From NCBI RefSeq assembly GCF_019278465.1, contig NZ_CP058983.1, positions 2,665,501 to 2,729,500 of the forward strand: DNA of 64,000 nt. The letters run 5' to 3'. The notes beneath the pieces were generated by a model. It searched no databases. It was not told where the DNA came from and saw only the letters and a list, made by a program, of their open reading frames with translations. Shown piece by piece: positions 33,520-43,094 of the stretch. The number at the start of each line of letters is the position of its first letter. Positions within the stretch are counted from its first letter, which is position 1. This stretch comes from Tenacibaculum sp. AHE14PA. GTDB taxonomy: Bacteria; Bacteroidota; Bacteroidia; Flavobacteriales; Flavobacteriaceae. A program made the translations under genes and the position numbers.

Positions 33520-34798
33520 GTACAGTATTTTCTTGTTTAGTAACCGAAAGGTCTCTTAGATTTTGTATATCAATACTTGATGGATTTTGAAAAATTTCTA
33601 AATCGAAATATTTAACAGAAGCTAAAATATGATCAAAAATATTAGCCATAACACGTTCGTAATCTTCCCATACTTTTTCTTTACTAAAAGCATAAATTTC
33701 TAAAGGAATTCCGTTAGGAGTTGGTTCTAATTGACGAGACATTAATAACATATCTTGATTTATTTGTGGGTGATTTTGAATGTAATGATCTAAATATACC
33801 CTAAAAGAACCAAAATTGGTTAAGTTTCTACCGTTTAATAAAACGGTCTTATCAATGTTATGTTCGGTGTTGTAATTATTTACCTTACCACTTGCTTCAT
33901 TGATATAATCAGTAATTAAAGCAATTTTCTTGAAATTTTCAATGTCCGATTCCGTTAAAAAGCGAATACTATTGATTTTAATCAATATAGCACGTTTAAT
34001 TCTTCTTCCACCAGAATTGCTCATTGTTCTCCAGTTTTTAAAAGAATCTGAAGTTAAATAGTAGGTTGGGATACTAGAAATGGTATTGTCAAAATTTCTA
34101 ATAATAACCGATGTTAGGTTAATCTCTACAACATCACCATCGGCACCGTATTTATCCATAGTAATCCAATCCCCAATCCTAACAGTGTCATTTACGGCAA
34201 CCTGAATACTGGCAACAAAACCAAGAATAGTGTCTTTAAAAATAAGTAATAATACGGCAGAAAATGCTCCTAATGCAGTTAAGAATTTAATAAGAGGTTT
34301 TCCTGTTAATACAGAGAAAGATAAGATGATACTTATAAGCCATAATGCAATCATAAAAATTTGCACATAACTATCTAAAGGTTTGTCTTTAAAAGCATCC
34401 ATAGTTCTTAAAAAGTCTTTAATACTGTTAAGCACACTTTTTAAAAACCAAACAACAGAAAATATAATAGCAATACTAAGAATGCGCTCGGAAGCGGATA
34501 ATACATTGGGGAAATCTGCTAAAAGTTCTTTTATGAAATTAAAGATAACAACTAAGATTACACTTCTAGAAAAATTTAAAAACACCCTATTTTTAATAAG
34601 CATATCATCTAACTGAGTGCCTGTTTTATCAGCTATTTTATGAATAGCTTTTCTACCAACATACCTAATTACTCTAAAAAGAATAAAACCTAAAACAAGA
34701 AAAACAATAAGGTTTGCTATAAGGTTTAAATAGGTTGCTAATGTTTCAGAAAGTGATAACTGTTCTTTAAAAAGATTATAAAAAAATTTATCTGGCAT
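33509..34798 (-). CDS. mechanosensitive ion channel, MscS family (YbdG-like)
   Basis: A tension-gated channel for osmotic protection, 429 residues, close in size to E. coli YbdG. It has five hydrophobic segments; the pore-lining helix is near TALGAFSAVLLLIFKDTILGF, followed by the beta domain with NDTVRIGDWITMDKYGADG and VVEINLTSVIIRNFDNT, the MscS signature. The C-terminal part is a longer mixed domain. Genes on both sides are close: the permease gene overlaps it by 11 bp, and yhhQ precedes it by 8 bp. Confidence 0.9.
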   Translation of the reverse strand: MPDKFFYNLFKEQLSLSETLATYLNLIANLIVFLVLGFILFRVIRYVGRKAIHKIADKTGTQLDDMLIKNRVFLNFSRSVILVVIFNFIKELLADFPNVLSASERILSIAIIFSVVWFLKSVLNSIKDFLRTMDAFKDKPLDSYVQIFMIALWLISIILSFSVLTGKPLIKFLTALGAFSAVLLLIFKDTILGFVASIQVAVNDTVRIGDWITMDKYGADGDVVEINLTSVIIRNFDNTISSIPTYYLTSDSFKNWRTMSNSGGRRIKRAILIKINSIRFLTESDIENFKKIALITDYINEASGKVNNYNTEHNIDKTVLLNGRNLTNFGSFRVYLDHYIQNHPQINQDMLLMSRQLEPTPNGIPLEIYAFSKEKVWEDYERVMANIFDHILASVKYFDLEIFQNPSSIDIQNLRDLSVTKQENTVREK

Positions 34799-34806
34799 AA
34801 TTTAGT

Positions 34807-35502
34807 TTAAGAATCAAAAGTAGGTATTTCTTGGCCAACTTTTAAGTTGAATTTTTTTCGAAACCAAAAAACAATTAGATATAAAATAGGTGTATCTAAA
34901 GCAGCTATAATAACTTTAAATAAAAATCCGCTAATTAACAAGCTTGTAAAAATATCCCAAGGAAGAATTTTAAAAGAGCATAATAAAAAAACAACGGTAA
35001 AAGTATCTATAAATTGAGAAAGAAAAGTAGAGAAGTTATTACGTAACCACAAATGTTTTCCGTTGGTTAATTTTTTCCAAAAATGAAAAATACGAATATC
35101 TATAAACTGAGCAAATAAATAGGCAAGCATAGATGCTAATACAGCAAGTGGAGATAAACCAAATACAGTAGAAAAGGTTTTATTGTTAATAGGAGAACTG
35201 TTAATTGCAGGAACATTATCTGCAACTAAAATAATTAACATAGAAAAGAACGACGCAAAAATACCGGCGATTACAACCTGATTGGCTTTCTTTTTTCCGT
35301 AAATCTCAGATAAAATATCTGTAATTAAAAAGGTAATAGGGTACGGTAAAATTCCTGCAGAAATTTCAAAGCGATACAAATTAAATGGTTCCCAATAAAA
35401 AAATTTCTGAAAAATTAAATTAGAAGTAACCAAAGAAGCAATAAATAATGCAGCTAAAACTAAATAGATAAGTTGCGCTTTATTTTTTAAATGTTCAGTC
35501 AT
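34807..35502 (-). CDS. queuosine precursor transporter, YhhQ/VUT family
   Basis: An inner-membrane transporter that imports the queuine or preQ0/preQ1 precursor for queuosine in tRNA. The 231 residues hold about six helices. Family blocks are ASLVTSNLIFQKFF, PITFLITDILSEIYGKKKA and LAYLFAQFIDIRIFHFWKK, the last being typical. It starts a minus-strand run with the MscS and permease genes and is divergent from fabD. Confidence 0.92.
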   Translation of the reverse strand: MTEHLKNKAQLIYLVLAALFIASLVTSNLIFQKFFYWEPFNLYRFEISAGILPYPITFLITDILSEIYGKKKANQVVIAGIFASFFSMLIILVADNVPAINSSPINNKTFSTVFGLSPLAVLASMLAYLFAQFIDIRIFHFWKKLTNGKHLWLRNNFSTFLSQFIDTFTVVFLLCSFKILPWDIFTSLLISGFLFKVIIAALDTPILYLIVFWFRKKFNLKVGQEIPTFDS

Positions 35503-35541
35503 AGAGCGAAATTACTAATTAATAATGATTTTAAAATTGTG

Positions 35542-35549
35542 TATGTTTG
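35542..35549 (+). promoter_or_regulatory. -7 element of the fabD promoter
   Basis: TATGTTTG fits TAnnTTTG and gives a leader of about 80 nt before the ATG at 35633. No clear -33 box. Confidence 0.5.
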
Positions 35550-35632
35550 CAACTTATATTTTACGATAATTAAAAGACATAATTTTTTTTATCGATTATA
35601 TCAAAAAATAATAACAAATTAGAGAAAAACAG

Positions 35633-36520
35633 ATGAAAGCATATATTTTTCCGGGTCAAGGAGCGCAATTTACGGGAATGGGATTAGATTTATATGAAAA
35701 ATCTCCATTAGCTCAAGAACTTTTTGAAAAGGCAAACGATATACTAGGTTTTAGTATTACAGATGTAATGTTTGAGGGTACACCAGAAGCATTAAAAGAA
35801 ACAAAAGTAACACAACCTGCAATATTTTTACATTCGGTAATTTTAGCAAAAGTACTAGGAGATGATTTTAAGCCAGAAATGGTTGCGGGTCATTCGTTAG
35901 GAGAATTATCAGCTTTGGTAGCAAACGGAGTGTTATCTTTTGAAGACGGATTAACATTAGTTTCTAAACGTGCTTTAGCTATGCAAAAAGCGTGTGAAAT
36001 TAAGCCATCTACTATGGCAGCTGTTTTAGGTTTAGAGGATAAAATAGTTGAAGATACTTGTGCAGAGATTGACGGAGTTGTAGTTGCTGCAAATTATAAT
36101 TGTCCTGGTCAGTTGGTAATTTCAGGAGAAGTAGAAGCTATAGAAAAAGCTTGTGAGGTTTTAACTGAAAAAGGAGCACGTAGAGCTTTGGTTTTACCTG
36201 TTGGAGGCGCATTTCATTCACCAATGATGGAGCCTGCTCGTGAAGAGTTAGCAAAAGCAATTGAAGAAACTGTTTTTAGTGAGCCAACATGTCCAGTATA
36301 TCAAAATGTAGTTGCAAAAGCAGTTACAAATCCTGCAGAAATAAAAGAAAATTTAATGGCGCAATTAACGGCTCCAGTAAAATGGACACAGTGTATCCAA
36401 GCAATGATTGCTGATGGAGGAACTGAGTTTGTAGAGGTAGGTCCTGGTAAAGTATTACAGGGTCTTATGCGTAAAATAGATAGAAGTGTAGCGGCTAGCG
36501 GAGCTAGTATTGACGCTTAG
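35633..36520 (+). CDS. fabD: malonyl-CoA:ACP transacylase
   Basis: It loads malonyl groups from CoA onto acyl carrier protein for fatty-acid synthesis. The 295-residue length is normal. The start MKAYIFPGQGAQFTGMG is the family opening. The nucleophile is Ser88 in GHSLGE, and the catalytic His is His195 in GGAFHSPMM. It is a single-gene unit with a strong terminator; no other fab genes are nearby. Confidence 0.97.
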   Translation: MKAYIFPGQGAQFTGMGLDLYEKSPLAQELFEKANDILGFSITDVMFEGTPEALKETKVTQPAIFLHSVILAKVLGDDFKPEMVAGHSLGELSALVANGVLSFEDGLTLVSKRALAMQKACEIKPSTMAAVLGLEDKIVEDTCAEIDGVVVAANYNCPGQLVISGEVEAIEKACEVLTEKGARRALVLPVGGAFHSPMMEPAREELAKAIEETVFSEPTCPVYQNVVAKAVTNPAEIKENLMAQLTAPVKWTQCIQAMIADGGTEFVEVGPGKVLQGLMRKIDRSVAASGASIDA

Positions 36521-36541
36521 ATAAATTATTTATAAAGTATT

Positions 36542-36575
36542 AAAAAAGCGAACTCAATTTTGAGTTCGCTTTTTT
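36542..36575. terminator. bidirectional terminator after fabD
   Basis: A 16-bp perfect stem (36542-36557 with 36560-36575, core GCGAACTCAA/TTGAGTTCGC) with A6 and T6 tails lies between two convergent genes. Confidence 0.92.
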
Positions 36576-36580
36576 AATAT

Positions 36581-36991
36581 CTATAATTCAGGATTTTTAA
36601 TTTTTAAAAGCTGATATATTTTATCTTCTTTAGGCGCTAAAAGAATCATATAAAATAAAAGAATAACTCCAAAAAGAATAAAATCTGGTTTTAGTAATAG
36701 AATTATAAAACACGCAGCTTCTATAATGGCCCATTTAAAAATAGAGGCACTTTGATAAATTGCAAACTTTTCATCATCACTATCACCTTCTTTTATTTTA
36801 TTTAAAGTGTTTTTAAATATAAAGTTGCTAAGCACGTATGCAACAGCAGGAATAAAAGAATAGATTAATGAAGCATTGTCTATTTCTAAATTTAAGATAT
36901 TTTTAAAATCACCAATTAAAAAATAAGCTAAAGTAACTCCAGCTATTAACGCGAGGTGAATTATTTTAAGTGTTTTTATTTTTTGATTCAT
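36581..36991 (-). CDS. small membrane protein, unknown (136 aa)
   Basis: I do not recognise a named family. The 136 residues hold four hydrophobic helices (about 9-26, 40-58, 87-101 and 104-120), with a charged loop near 62-78 (KIKEGDSDDEKF). It is an inner-membrane protein. It starts 6 bp after the DegT aminotransferase stop, so the two are probably one operon. Confidence 0.7.
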   Translation of the reverse strand: MNQKIKTLKIIHLALIAGVTLAYFLIGDFKNILNLEIDNASLIYSFIPAVAYVLSNFIFKNTLNKIKEGDSDDEKFAIYQSASIFKWAIIEAACFIILLLKPDFILFGVILLFYMILLAPKEDKIYQLLKIKNPEL

Positions 36992-36997
36992 AGTTGT

Positions 36998-38149
36998 TTA
37001 TTGAACAAAAGCATTAATTTTTTCTGTAATAAAAGCTAATTGTTCTTCATCTAACTCAGTATGCATTGGTAATGAAATTACTTCATCAATTAACTGATTG
37101 GTAACCGTAAAATCATCTTCATTATAACGTTCATCTTTATACGCTTTTTGAGCATGTAAAGGAACAGGATAATAAATTGCATTCGGAATATTATTATCTA
37201 ATAAGTACTGGTGTAATTCATCACGTTTTCCATTCGTAATTCTTAAAGTATATTGATGAAAAACATGGCAATTACAAGTGTCGCATATATTGTTACCACA
37301 AGAACTTGTAGAAGGTGTTATTATATTTGGATTATTAGTAAAGGCATTATTATAATATCTAGCAGCTTTTCTACGGGCATCACAAAAACTATCTAATAAA
37401 GGTAGTTTTATTTGTAAAACGGCAGCTTGTAAACTATCTAAACGAGAATTTACACCAACAACATCGTGGTAATAACGCTTGTACATTCCGTGGTTTACAA
37501 TTCCTCTAATAGTATGTGCTAAATCATCATCGTTGGTAAAAATTGCACCACCATCACCATAACAACCTAAGTTTTTAGAAGGAAAAAATGATGTTGTACC
37601 TACATTACCAATAGTTCCAGATTTCTTTTTTGTTCCGTCAGAAAATGTATAATCAGCACCAATTGCTTGAGCATTATCTTCAATAACAAATAGGTTATGC
37701 TCTTTGGCAATTTCCATAACCGCTTCCATATTTGCACACTGTCCGAATAAATGAACAGGAACGATAGCTTTGGTCTTTGGTGTAATAGCCTTTTTTAAAG
37801 CATCAATATTAATGTTAAAAGTATCAGCATCAACATCTACTAAAACCGGCGTTAATTTTAACAACGCAATTACCTCTACGGTAGCGGCAAAAGTAAAATC
37901 GGCAGTAATAACTTCATCACCTTGCTCTAAACCTAATCCCATCATTGCAATTTGCAATGCATCAGTTCCGTTAGCACATGGTATTACATGTTTTACATCT
38001 AAGTATTTTTCTAAATCAGTTCCGAAGCCTTTAACTTCAGGGCCACCAATATAATAAGCGGTGTCTAAAACACTTTCGAAAGCCTTATTTACTTGTGGTT
38101 TTATTTTTGCGTATTGACCTTGAAGGTCAACCATCTGAATTTTTTTCAT
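36998..38149 (-). CDS. DegT/DnrJ/EryC1/StrS-family aminotransferase
   Basis: A PLP-dependent sugar aminotransferase of 383 residues, likely acting on a nucleotide-linked keto-sugar for surface polysaccharide. The PLP lysine is Lys192 in FFPSKNLGCYGDGG. The cofactor-binding region is HLFGQCANM near 133 and EDNAQAIGA near 157. An unusual feature is a Cys-rich insertion at 284-294 with C-x4-C-x2-C-x-C (TSSCGNNICDTCNCHVFHQY). The substrate cannot be read from sequence. It is followed by the small membrane protein gene and is divergent from the acylase gene. Confidence 0.9.
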   Translation of the reverse strand: MKKIQMVDLQGQYAKIKPQVNKAFESVLDTAYYIGGPEVKGFGTDLEKYLDVKHVIPCANGTDALQIAMMGLGLEQGDEVITADFTFAATVEVIALLKLTPVLVDVDADTFNINIDALKKAITPKTKAIVPVHLFGQCANMEAVMEIAKEHNLFVIEDNAQAIGADYTFSDGTKKKSGTIGNVGTTSFFPSKNLGCYGDGGAIFTNDDDLAHTIRGIVNHGMYKRYYHDVVGVNSRLDSLQAAVLQIKLPLLDSFCDARRKAARYYNNAFTNNPNIITPSTSSCGNNICDTCNCHVFHQYTLRITNGKRDELHQYLLDNNIPNAIYYPVPLHAQKAYKDERYNEDDFTVTNQLIDEVISLPMHTELDEEQLAFITEKINAFVQ

Positions 38150-38194
38150 TTAACATGATTTTATAGAATTCAAAAATACGAATTAAATTTCTGT

Positions 38195-38202
38195 TATCTT
38201 TG
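38195..38202 (+). promoter_or_regulatory. -7 element of the penicillin-acylase-like gene
   Basis: TATCTTTG fits TAnnTTTG and lies 17 bp before the ATG at 38220. Confidence 0.5.
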
Positions 38203-38219
38203 AAGAAAAACCTTAGTAA

Positions 38220-40601
38220 ATGAAGTTATTTAAAAAGCTTTTTAAAATTATATTAATATTACTAATTGTAGTAATTACTGCTGTTTGGTTGTTTTCTAGA
38301 ACTTTACATCCTACTTATAGCGGGGAGTTAGAATTATCGGCCATTTCAGATAAAGTTACCGTGCATTATGATGAGGTTGGTGTGCCGCATATAGAAGCTA
38401 AAAATCAACAAGATGCTTATACAGCTTTAGGTTATGTACATGCGCAAGATAGACTTTGGCAAATGGAGTTGATTAGAAGAATTGCAGCAGGAAGATTAGC
38501 TGAGGTTTTTGGAAAAGAATTACTTAAAACTGATACTTTTTTCTCTGGATTAGGAATTGAAGAAGCAGCGAATAAAACGATTCATAATTTAGATAGAAAT
38601 TCTGAAGCATATAAATTAACAGAAGCTTATTTAAACGGAATAAATCAGTTTATAGAAGAAGGAGCCACTCCGTTAGAATTTTATTTAGTAGGTCTCGAAA
38701 AAGAAAAATATACGATTAAAGATGTGTATAATGTATTCGGTTATATGGCCTTTAGTTTTGCAGTTGCTCATAAAACAGATCCGTTACTAACAGAAGTAAA
38801 AGAAAAACTAGGCGATGCTTATTTTAAAGAATTAAACGGGGCAAATTATGAAAATCTTACATTTATCAAAAGTGAGAAAAAACCTGAGTTGAATGCCAGT
38901 TTTGCACAAGCAATGAATACATTATTAGACAAGTTACCAATTTCACCTTTTATAGGAAGTAATTCGTGGGTTTTAGGACCTGAGAAAACGAAAAGCGGAA
39001 AAGTAATTTTTGCTAATGATCCACACATTGGGTTCTCACAACCTTCTGTTTGGTATCAATCACATATTAAAACTCCAGATTATGAGATATACGGATTCAA
39101 TTTAGCGTTAACCCCATTTCCTTTATTAGGTCATAATCGCAATTATGCTTATGGATTAACAATGTTTGAAAACGATGATGTTGATTTTTATTACGAGGAA
39201 AACAATCCCAATAATCCGATGGAATATAAAACTCCGTTTGGATATGAGAAATATAAATTAATTGATAAAAAAATAAAAGTTAAAGGTGATGCTGATACTA
39301 CTTTTCAAGTAAAAGTAAGTAAGCACGGACCTGTGATGAATGGTTTAATTGATTTTATTGATGATGAGCGACCAATTGCAATGCAGTGGATTTATACTAA
39401 ATTAAACAATCAATTATTAAACGTTTCTTACGAAATGTCGCACGCCAAATCGTTGCAAGAGTTTAAAAACGGAGCAAGTAAATTACATGCTCCCGGATTA
39501 AATATAATGTACGGAGATGCCAAAGATAATATTGCTTGGTTTGCTTCTGGTAAATTATACAAGTACAGAGATAGCCTAAACACAAAACTGATTTTAAACG
39601 GAGCTTCAGGAAAAGACGAAATTAAAGAGTGGTTAGATTTCGAAGAGAATCCGCAAGCGATAAACCCGAGCTTAAATTATGTGTATTCAGCAAATAATCA
39701 GCCAGATTCTATTGCAGGAATGCTATATCCAGGTTATTATTTATCAGAAGATAGAGCACGAAGAATTGTTGATTTGTTAGCTCCTAAAAACGATTGGACA
39801 AAAGAAGATGTTGGTGAAATGATTTATGATGTTACCTCGCCAGTAGTGCCAGAAATTATTATGTATTTAAGTAGAAGTGTAAATAGATCTCAGCTTACGC
39901 CAAGTGAGAAAAAGGCATTTCATATTCTAAAAAATTGGAAAGGCTATTATGGAAAAGAAGAAATAGCTCCTGTTATTTACACTCGTTTGTGGTATGAGTT
40001 TGTTAAAAATACTTATAAAGATGAAATGGGTGCGGCTTTTAAGCAGTTTGCAAATACACCTTTAGAGGAAAAAGCAGTAGCGAGTCAGGTAAAGAAAGAG
40101 CAATCTGTTTGGTGGGACGATATTACTACCAAAAAGATAGAAGATAAAGAAGCCATAGTAACAAAGTCTTTTCAGAATACGGTTGCTTTTTTACAAAAAC
40201 AATTAGGTGAAAACGTTGAAGGTTGGCATTGGAAAAGAGTAACTTCGGTAGAGTATGAGCACCCAATAGGAAAAGCGGGTGGGTTATTGCGTAAGTTTTT
40301 TAATGTAGGACCTTTTGAAACAAATGGAGGAGATCAGGTAATTAACAATCAAATTTACACAATTGATAGTACAGGTGTTTATAACATAAAAGCAGGACCT
40401 TCTACGCGAAGAATTGTAGATTTTTCTGATGTAGAAAACAGTATGGCTATTTTACCAACAGGGCAATCGGGTAATGTATTTAGTACGCACTATAAAGATC
40501 AAGCTAAAAAATATTTAAACGGTGAGTTTGTGAAGATGAAATTGAATCAGTCGAGCATTAAAGAGAGTGAAAATAAATTGATTTTTTCTCCGAAGGATTA
40601 A
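38220..40601 (+). CDS. penicillin acylase (penicillin amidase) family protein
   Basis: An N-terminal-nucleophile hydrolase, 793 residues, made as a precursor. An N-terminal hydrophobic helix (about 7-25) exports or anchors it, so it probably works in the periplasm. The self-processing site is before Ser247 in FIGSNSWVLGPEKT, which becomes the nucleophile of the beta chain. Residues 60-150 include ALGYVHAQDRLWQMELIRR, the family start block. The natural substrate may be an acyl-amide or acyl-homoserine lactone, and is not shown. It ends at a terminator. Confidence 0.92.
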   Translation: MKLFKKLFKIILILLIVVITAVWLFSRTLHPTYSGELELSAISDKVTVHYDEVGVPHIEAKNQQDAYTALGYVHAQDRLWQMELIRRIAAGRLAEVFGKELLKTDTFFSGLGIEEAANKTIHNLDRNSEAYKLTEAYLNGINQFIEEGATPLEFYLVGLEKEKYTIKDVYNVFGYMAFSFAVAHKTDPLLTEVKEKLGDAYFKELNGANYENLTFIKSEKKPELNASFAQAMNTLLDKLPISPFIGSNSWVLGPEKTKSGKVIFANDPHIGFSQPSVWYQSHIKTPDYEIYGFNLALTPFPLLGHNRNYAYGLTMFENDDVDFYYEENNPNNPMEYKTPFGYEKYKLIDKKIKVKGDADTTFQVKVSKHGPVMNGLIDFIDDERPIAMQWIYTKLNNQLLNVSYEMSHAKSLQEFKNGASKLHAPGLNIMYGDAKDNIAWFASGKLYKYRDSLNTKLILNGASGKDEIKEWLDFEENPQAINPSLNYVYSANNQPDSIAGMLYPGYYLSEDRARRIVDLLAPKNDWTKEDVGEMIYDVTSPVVPEIIMYLSRSVNRSQLTPSEKKAFHILKNWKGYYGKEEIAPVIYTRLWYEFVKNTYKDEMGAAFKQFANTPLEEKAVASQVKKEQSVWWDDITTKKIEDKEAIVTKSFQNTVAFLQKQLGENVEGWHWKRVTSVEYEHPIGKAGGLLRKFFNVGPFETNGGDQVINNQIYTIDSTGVYNIKAGPSTRRIVDFSDVENSMAILPTGQSGNVFSTHYKDQAKKYLNGEFVKMKLNQSSIKESENKLIFSPKD

Positions 40602-40636
40602 CAATTGTTTTAATTAAAACTAAACAAAATACATAC

Positions 40637-40677
40637 AAAAGAGAAACTGCTAATTTTTTACAGTTTCTCTTTTTTTA
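40637..40677 (+). terminator. Rho-independent terminator after the acylase gene
   Basis: Stem AAAAGAGAAACTG/CAGTTTCTCTTTT (40637-40649 with 40661-40673), loop of 11 nt, then T. The right arm lies within the end of the convergent small gene. Confidence 0.85.
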
Positions 40678-40943
40678 TTTAATTTAAGTAAGCTGTCGTT
40701 TGTTTTTAAAAACTTTAACTCAGCTTTTATTATAGAATCTCTATGGTTTTTTGTTTTAATAGGGATTGTATCTGATAGCGTAATTATTTGATGCATCCAC
40801 TCTTGGTGTTTCTCAATAATATCTTCACCTTTATTTTGATTTATATTATTAAACTTGGTCACAACTTTATATGATGTGATAAGGATTACAACCATTACAA
40901 TACTGATTCCTATGAAAATGAGAGTGATTTTTTTGCGAGTCAT
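40650..40943 (-). CDS. small membrane-anchored protein, unknown (97 aa)
   Basis: I do not recognise this gene. It has a basic N-terminus, one hydrophobic helix (about 7-26), and a charged helical tail rich in Lys, Glu and Asn (about 40-97). The layout suggests a single-pass protein with its tail outside the cytoplasm. It follows the nitroreductase gene by 3 bp, and its 3' end contains part of the acylase terminator. Confidence 0.6.
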   Translation of the reverse strand: MTRKKITLIFIGISIVMVVILITSYKVVTKFNNINQNKGEDIIEKHQEWMHQIITLSDTIPIKTKNHRDSIIKAELKFLKTNDSLLKLNKKRETVKN

Positions 40944-40946
40944 TTA

Positions 40947-41681
40947 TTAAACTTCTTTATAAACATCATTAAAAGGAATTCTAAAACGCTCACCATATAC
41001 TCCTTTATCTGTTCTAATACCACAGCTAACAATCATGTTAATTTTCGCGCCTCTAGGTAATTTTAATAACCGCTTTACACGCCAAGTATCAGAGCCTTCC
41101 ATCGGGCAAGTGTCATAACCTTCAGCAGCCATAGATATCATAAAATTTTGTGCTGCTAATCCTGTAGTTTTTTGTGCTACTATTCGCATATCACTATTAC
41201 GAACCTCACGATATGTTGGTCTAAACAAGCCCGTAATTAATGTTACCAAGTATTTTAACCAACCAAAAATCCCTAAAAAATCGAAATAGATAAACGGAAT
41301 CACTTTTCCGTAATAATTTCTAGCTACTTTTTCTCTACTGCTTTGTGTTTCCTTCGGATTATCTTTTCCAAAAGTTTTATCCATAAAGGCTAAATTTGCT
41401 TTTGCGCGTTTACGCCATAAATCTTTTCGAGTAACAAAAACAACTAATTGTTGCGCGGTTTTTGCAGCGTTTTGGTTAAAACACAACGGTGCAATTTTAG
41501 CAATAGTTTCTTTAGACGTAATATGATAAAATTCCCACAATTGCATATTACTACTTGTTGGAGCTAAACTTGCTTGCTCAATACATTTTTTTACGATATT
41601 GGTGTCAATAGCTCTTTCTGCATTAAATATTCTTACAGAGCGACGATAATTAATTGCCGCTGAAACTGTTTTTTCTGTCAT
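40947..41681 (-). CDS. nitroreductase-family FMN oxidoreductase
   Basis: A flavin-dependent oxidoreductase of 244 residues. The opening AINYRRSVRIFNAERAID is the family RRSVR block that binds FMN phosphate. LAPTSSNMQLWEFYH follows, and GLAAQNFMISMAAEGYDTCPMEG near 175-195 is the typical C-terminal core. The physiological substrate is unknown. It is flanked 3 bp downstream by the small membrane gene and 35 bp upstream by the aldehyde dehydrogenase gene, all on the minus strand. Confidence 0.9.
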   Translation of the reverse strand: MTEKTVSAAINYRRSVRIFNAERAIDTNIVKKCIEQASLAPTSSNMQLWEFYHITSKETIAKIAPLCFNQNAAKTAQQLVVFVTRKDLWRKRAKANLAFMDKTFGKDNPKETQSSREKVARNYYGKVIPFIYFDFLGIFGWLKYLVTLITGLFRPTYREVRNSDMRIVAQKTTGLAAQNFMISMAAEGYDTCPMEGSDTWRVKRLLKLPRGAKINMIVSCGIRTDKGVYGERFRIPFNDVYKEV

Positions 41682-41716
41682 CTTTTATGTTATTTCTTAT
41701 TTTTAATAGCGGGTAA

Positions 41717-43090
41717 TTAACTTATCTTCATCAAGAATTTTAGTTGTTTTAACTTTCCTTTGTAAGGTGCATAACGCGTAGGAACATCCAACCAGTTACC
41801 TCTTGTAACTACACCCTTTTTATGAGAGAAAGTATCAAATGTTTTTTTACCATGATAGCCTCCAATTCCACTTTCACCAACACCTCCGAAAGGTAAACGA
41901 TGGTTTGCAAAGTGAACAGTGGTATCGTTAATTGTTCCGCCACCGAAAGAATATTTAGTAATTATTTTTTTAGCGAAACGGTTTCGGGTTGTAAAAACAT
42001 ATAAAGCTAAAGGTTTGTCGTATTTAGCAATAATAGCGTCGAATTCTTCTTCTGTTTCGTATGAAATTAAAGGAAATATTGGTCCGAATATTTCACCTTT
42101 CATAACTTCACTGTCTAAACTAGGTTCATCAATAACAGTAGGAGCGATATAGTTATCATCTCTATTTATTTGTCCTCCAATAGCAATTTTTTCACCTTGT
42201 AAAAGTGCGGCAAGTCTGTCGAAATTACGGGTATTTACAATACGCGGATAATCTTTAGAAGCTTCGGGGTTTTCACCATAAGCGTTTATGATTTCCTTTT
42301 TAAAATGATTTATAAATTCTTCTTTTACTGAAGTATGAATCAATAAATAATCAGGAGCAATACAAGTTTGTCCACCGTTAATAAATTTACCCCAAACTAA
42401 ACGTTTAGCGGCCAATTTTATATTAGCGGTTTCATCTACAATACAAGGGCTTTTTCCTCCTAACTCTAATGTAACAGGCGTAAGATATTCTGCGGCAGCT
42501 TTAGCTACAATTTTACCTACGGGTACACTTCCTGTAAAAAATATATAATCCCAACGTTGTGCTAATAATTCTTGAGAAACAGCAACACCGCCTTCTACTA
42601 CTGCAACATGGTTTTTATTAAAAACAGCTTCAATAATTTCTTTGGTTACTTTGCTTGTGTGAGGTGTTAATTCAGATGGTTTTAAGACCACATTATTTCC
42701 TGCAGCAATTGCTCCTATAAGAGGTGCGAAAGCTAATTGATAAGGGTAATTCCAGGGTGCAATAATTAATATTGTTCCGTAAGGTTCGCTATGAATTTTA
42801 GCAGAAGAAGGAAAATTTAATAAAGACGGTAAAACACGTTTTGGCTTGCTCCAAGAATGAATGTTTTTAATAGTCATTTTTAGCTCGGCTAAAACAATAG
42901 ATGTTTCTGTCATTAAAGCTTCATATTCCGATTTTTTAAAATCATTATAAAGTGCCTCAACGATATCTTTTTCTCTTCTGATAAGTTCTTTCTGTAGTTT
43001 TTTTAAGGCGTTTTTTCTAAAGGAAATGTCTTTAGTTTGTTGCGTTTTAAAAAAGTTTTTTTGGGATTTAACCAATTGTGATATATCCAT
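41717..43090 (-). CDS. aldehyde dehydrogenase, class 3-like
   Basis: An NAD(P)-dependent dehydrogenase of 457 residues that oxidises aldehydes to acids. The active site is Cys243 in NGGQTCIAPD, with general base Glu209 in LELGGKSP and Asn114 in APWNYPYQ. The short N-terminus and the tail with GGTINDTTVHFANHRLPFGG resemble ALDH3 fatty-aldehyde dehydrogenases. It begins only 4 bp after the AlkB-like hydroxylase gene, which suggests it oxidises the aldehyde derived from that enzyme's product. Confidence 0.93.
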   Translation of the reverse strand: MDISQLVKSQKNFFKTQQTKDISFRKNALKKLQKELIRREKDIVEALYNDFKKSEYEALMTETSIVLAELKMTIKNIHSWSKPKRVLPSLLNFPSSAKIHSEPYGTILIIAPWNYPYQLAFAPLIGAIAAGNNVVLKPSELTPHTSKVTKEIIEAVFNKNHVAVVEGGVAVSQELLAQRWDYIFFTGSVPVGKIVAKAAAEYLTPVTLELGGKSPCIVDETANIKLAAKRLVWGKFINGGQTCIAPDYLLIHTSVKEEFINHFKKEIINAYGENPEASKDYPRIVNTRNFDRLAALLQGEKIAIGGQINRDDNYIAPTVIDEPSLDSEVMKGEIFGPIFPLISYETEEEFDAIIAKYDKPLALYVFTTRNRFAKKIITKYSFGGGTINDTTVHFANHRLPFGGVGESGIGGYHGKKTFDTFSHKKGVVTRGNWLDVPTRYAPYKGKLKQLKFLMKIS

Positions 43091-43094
43091 AAAA

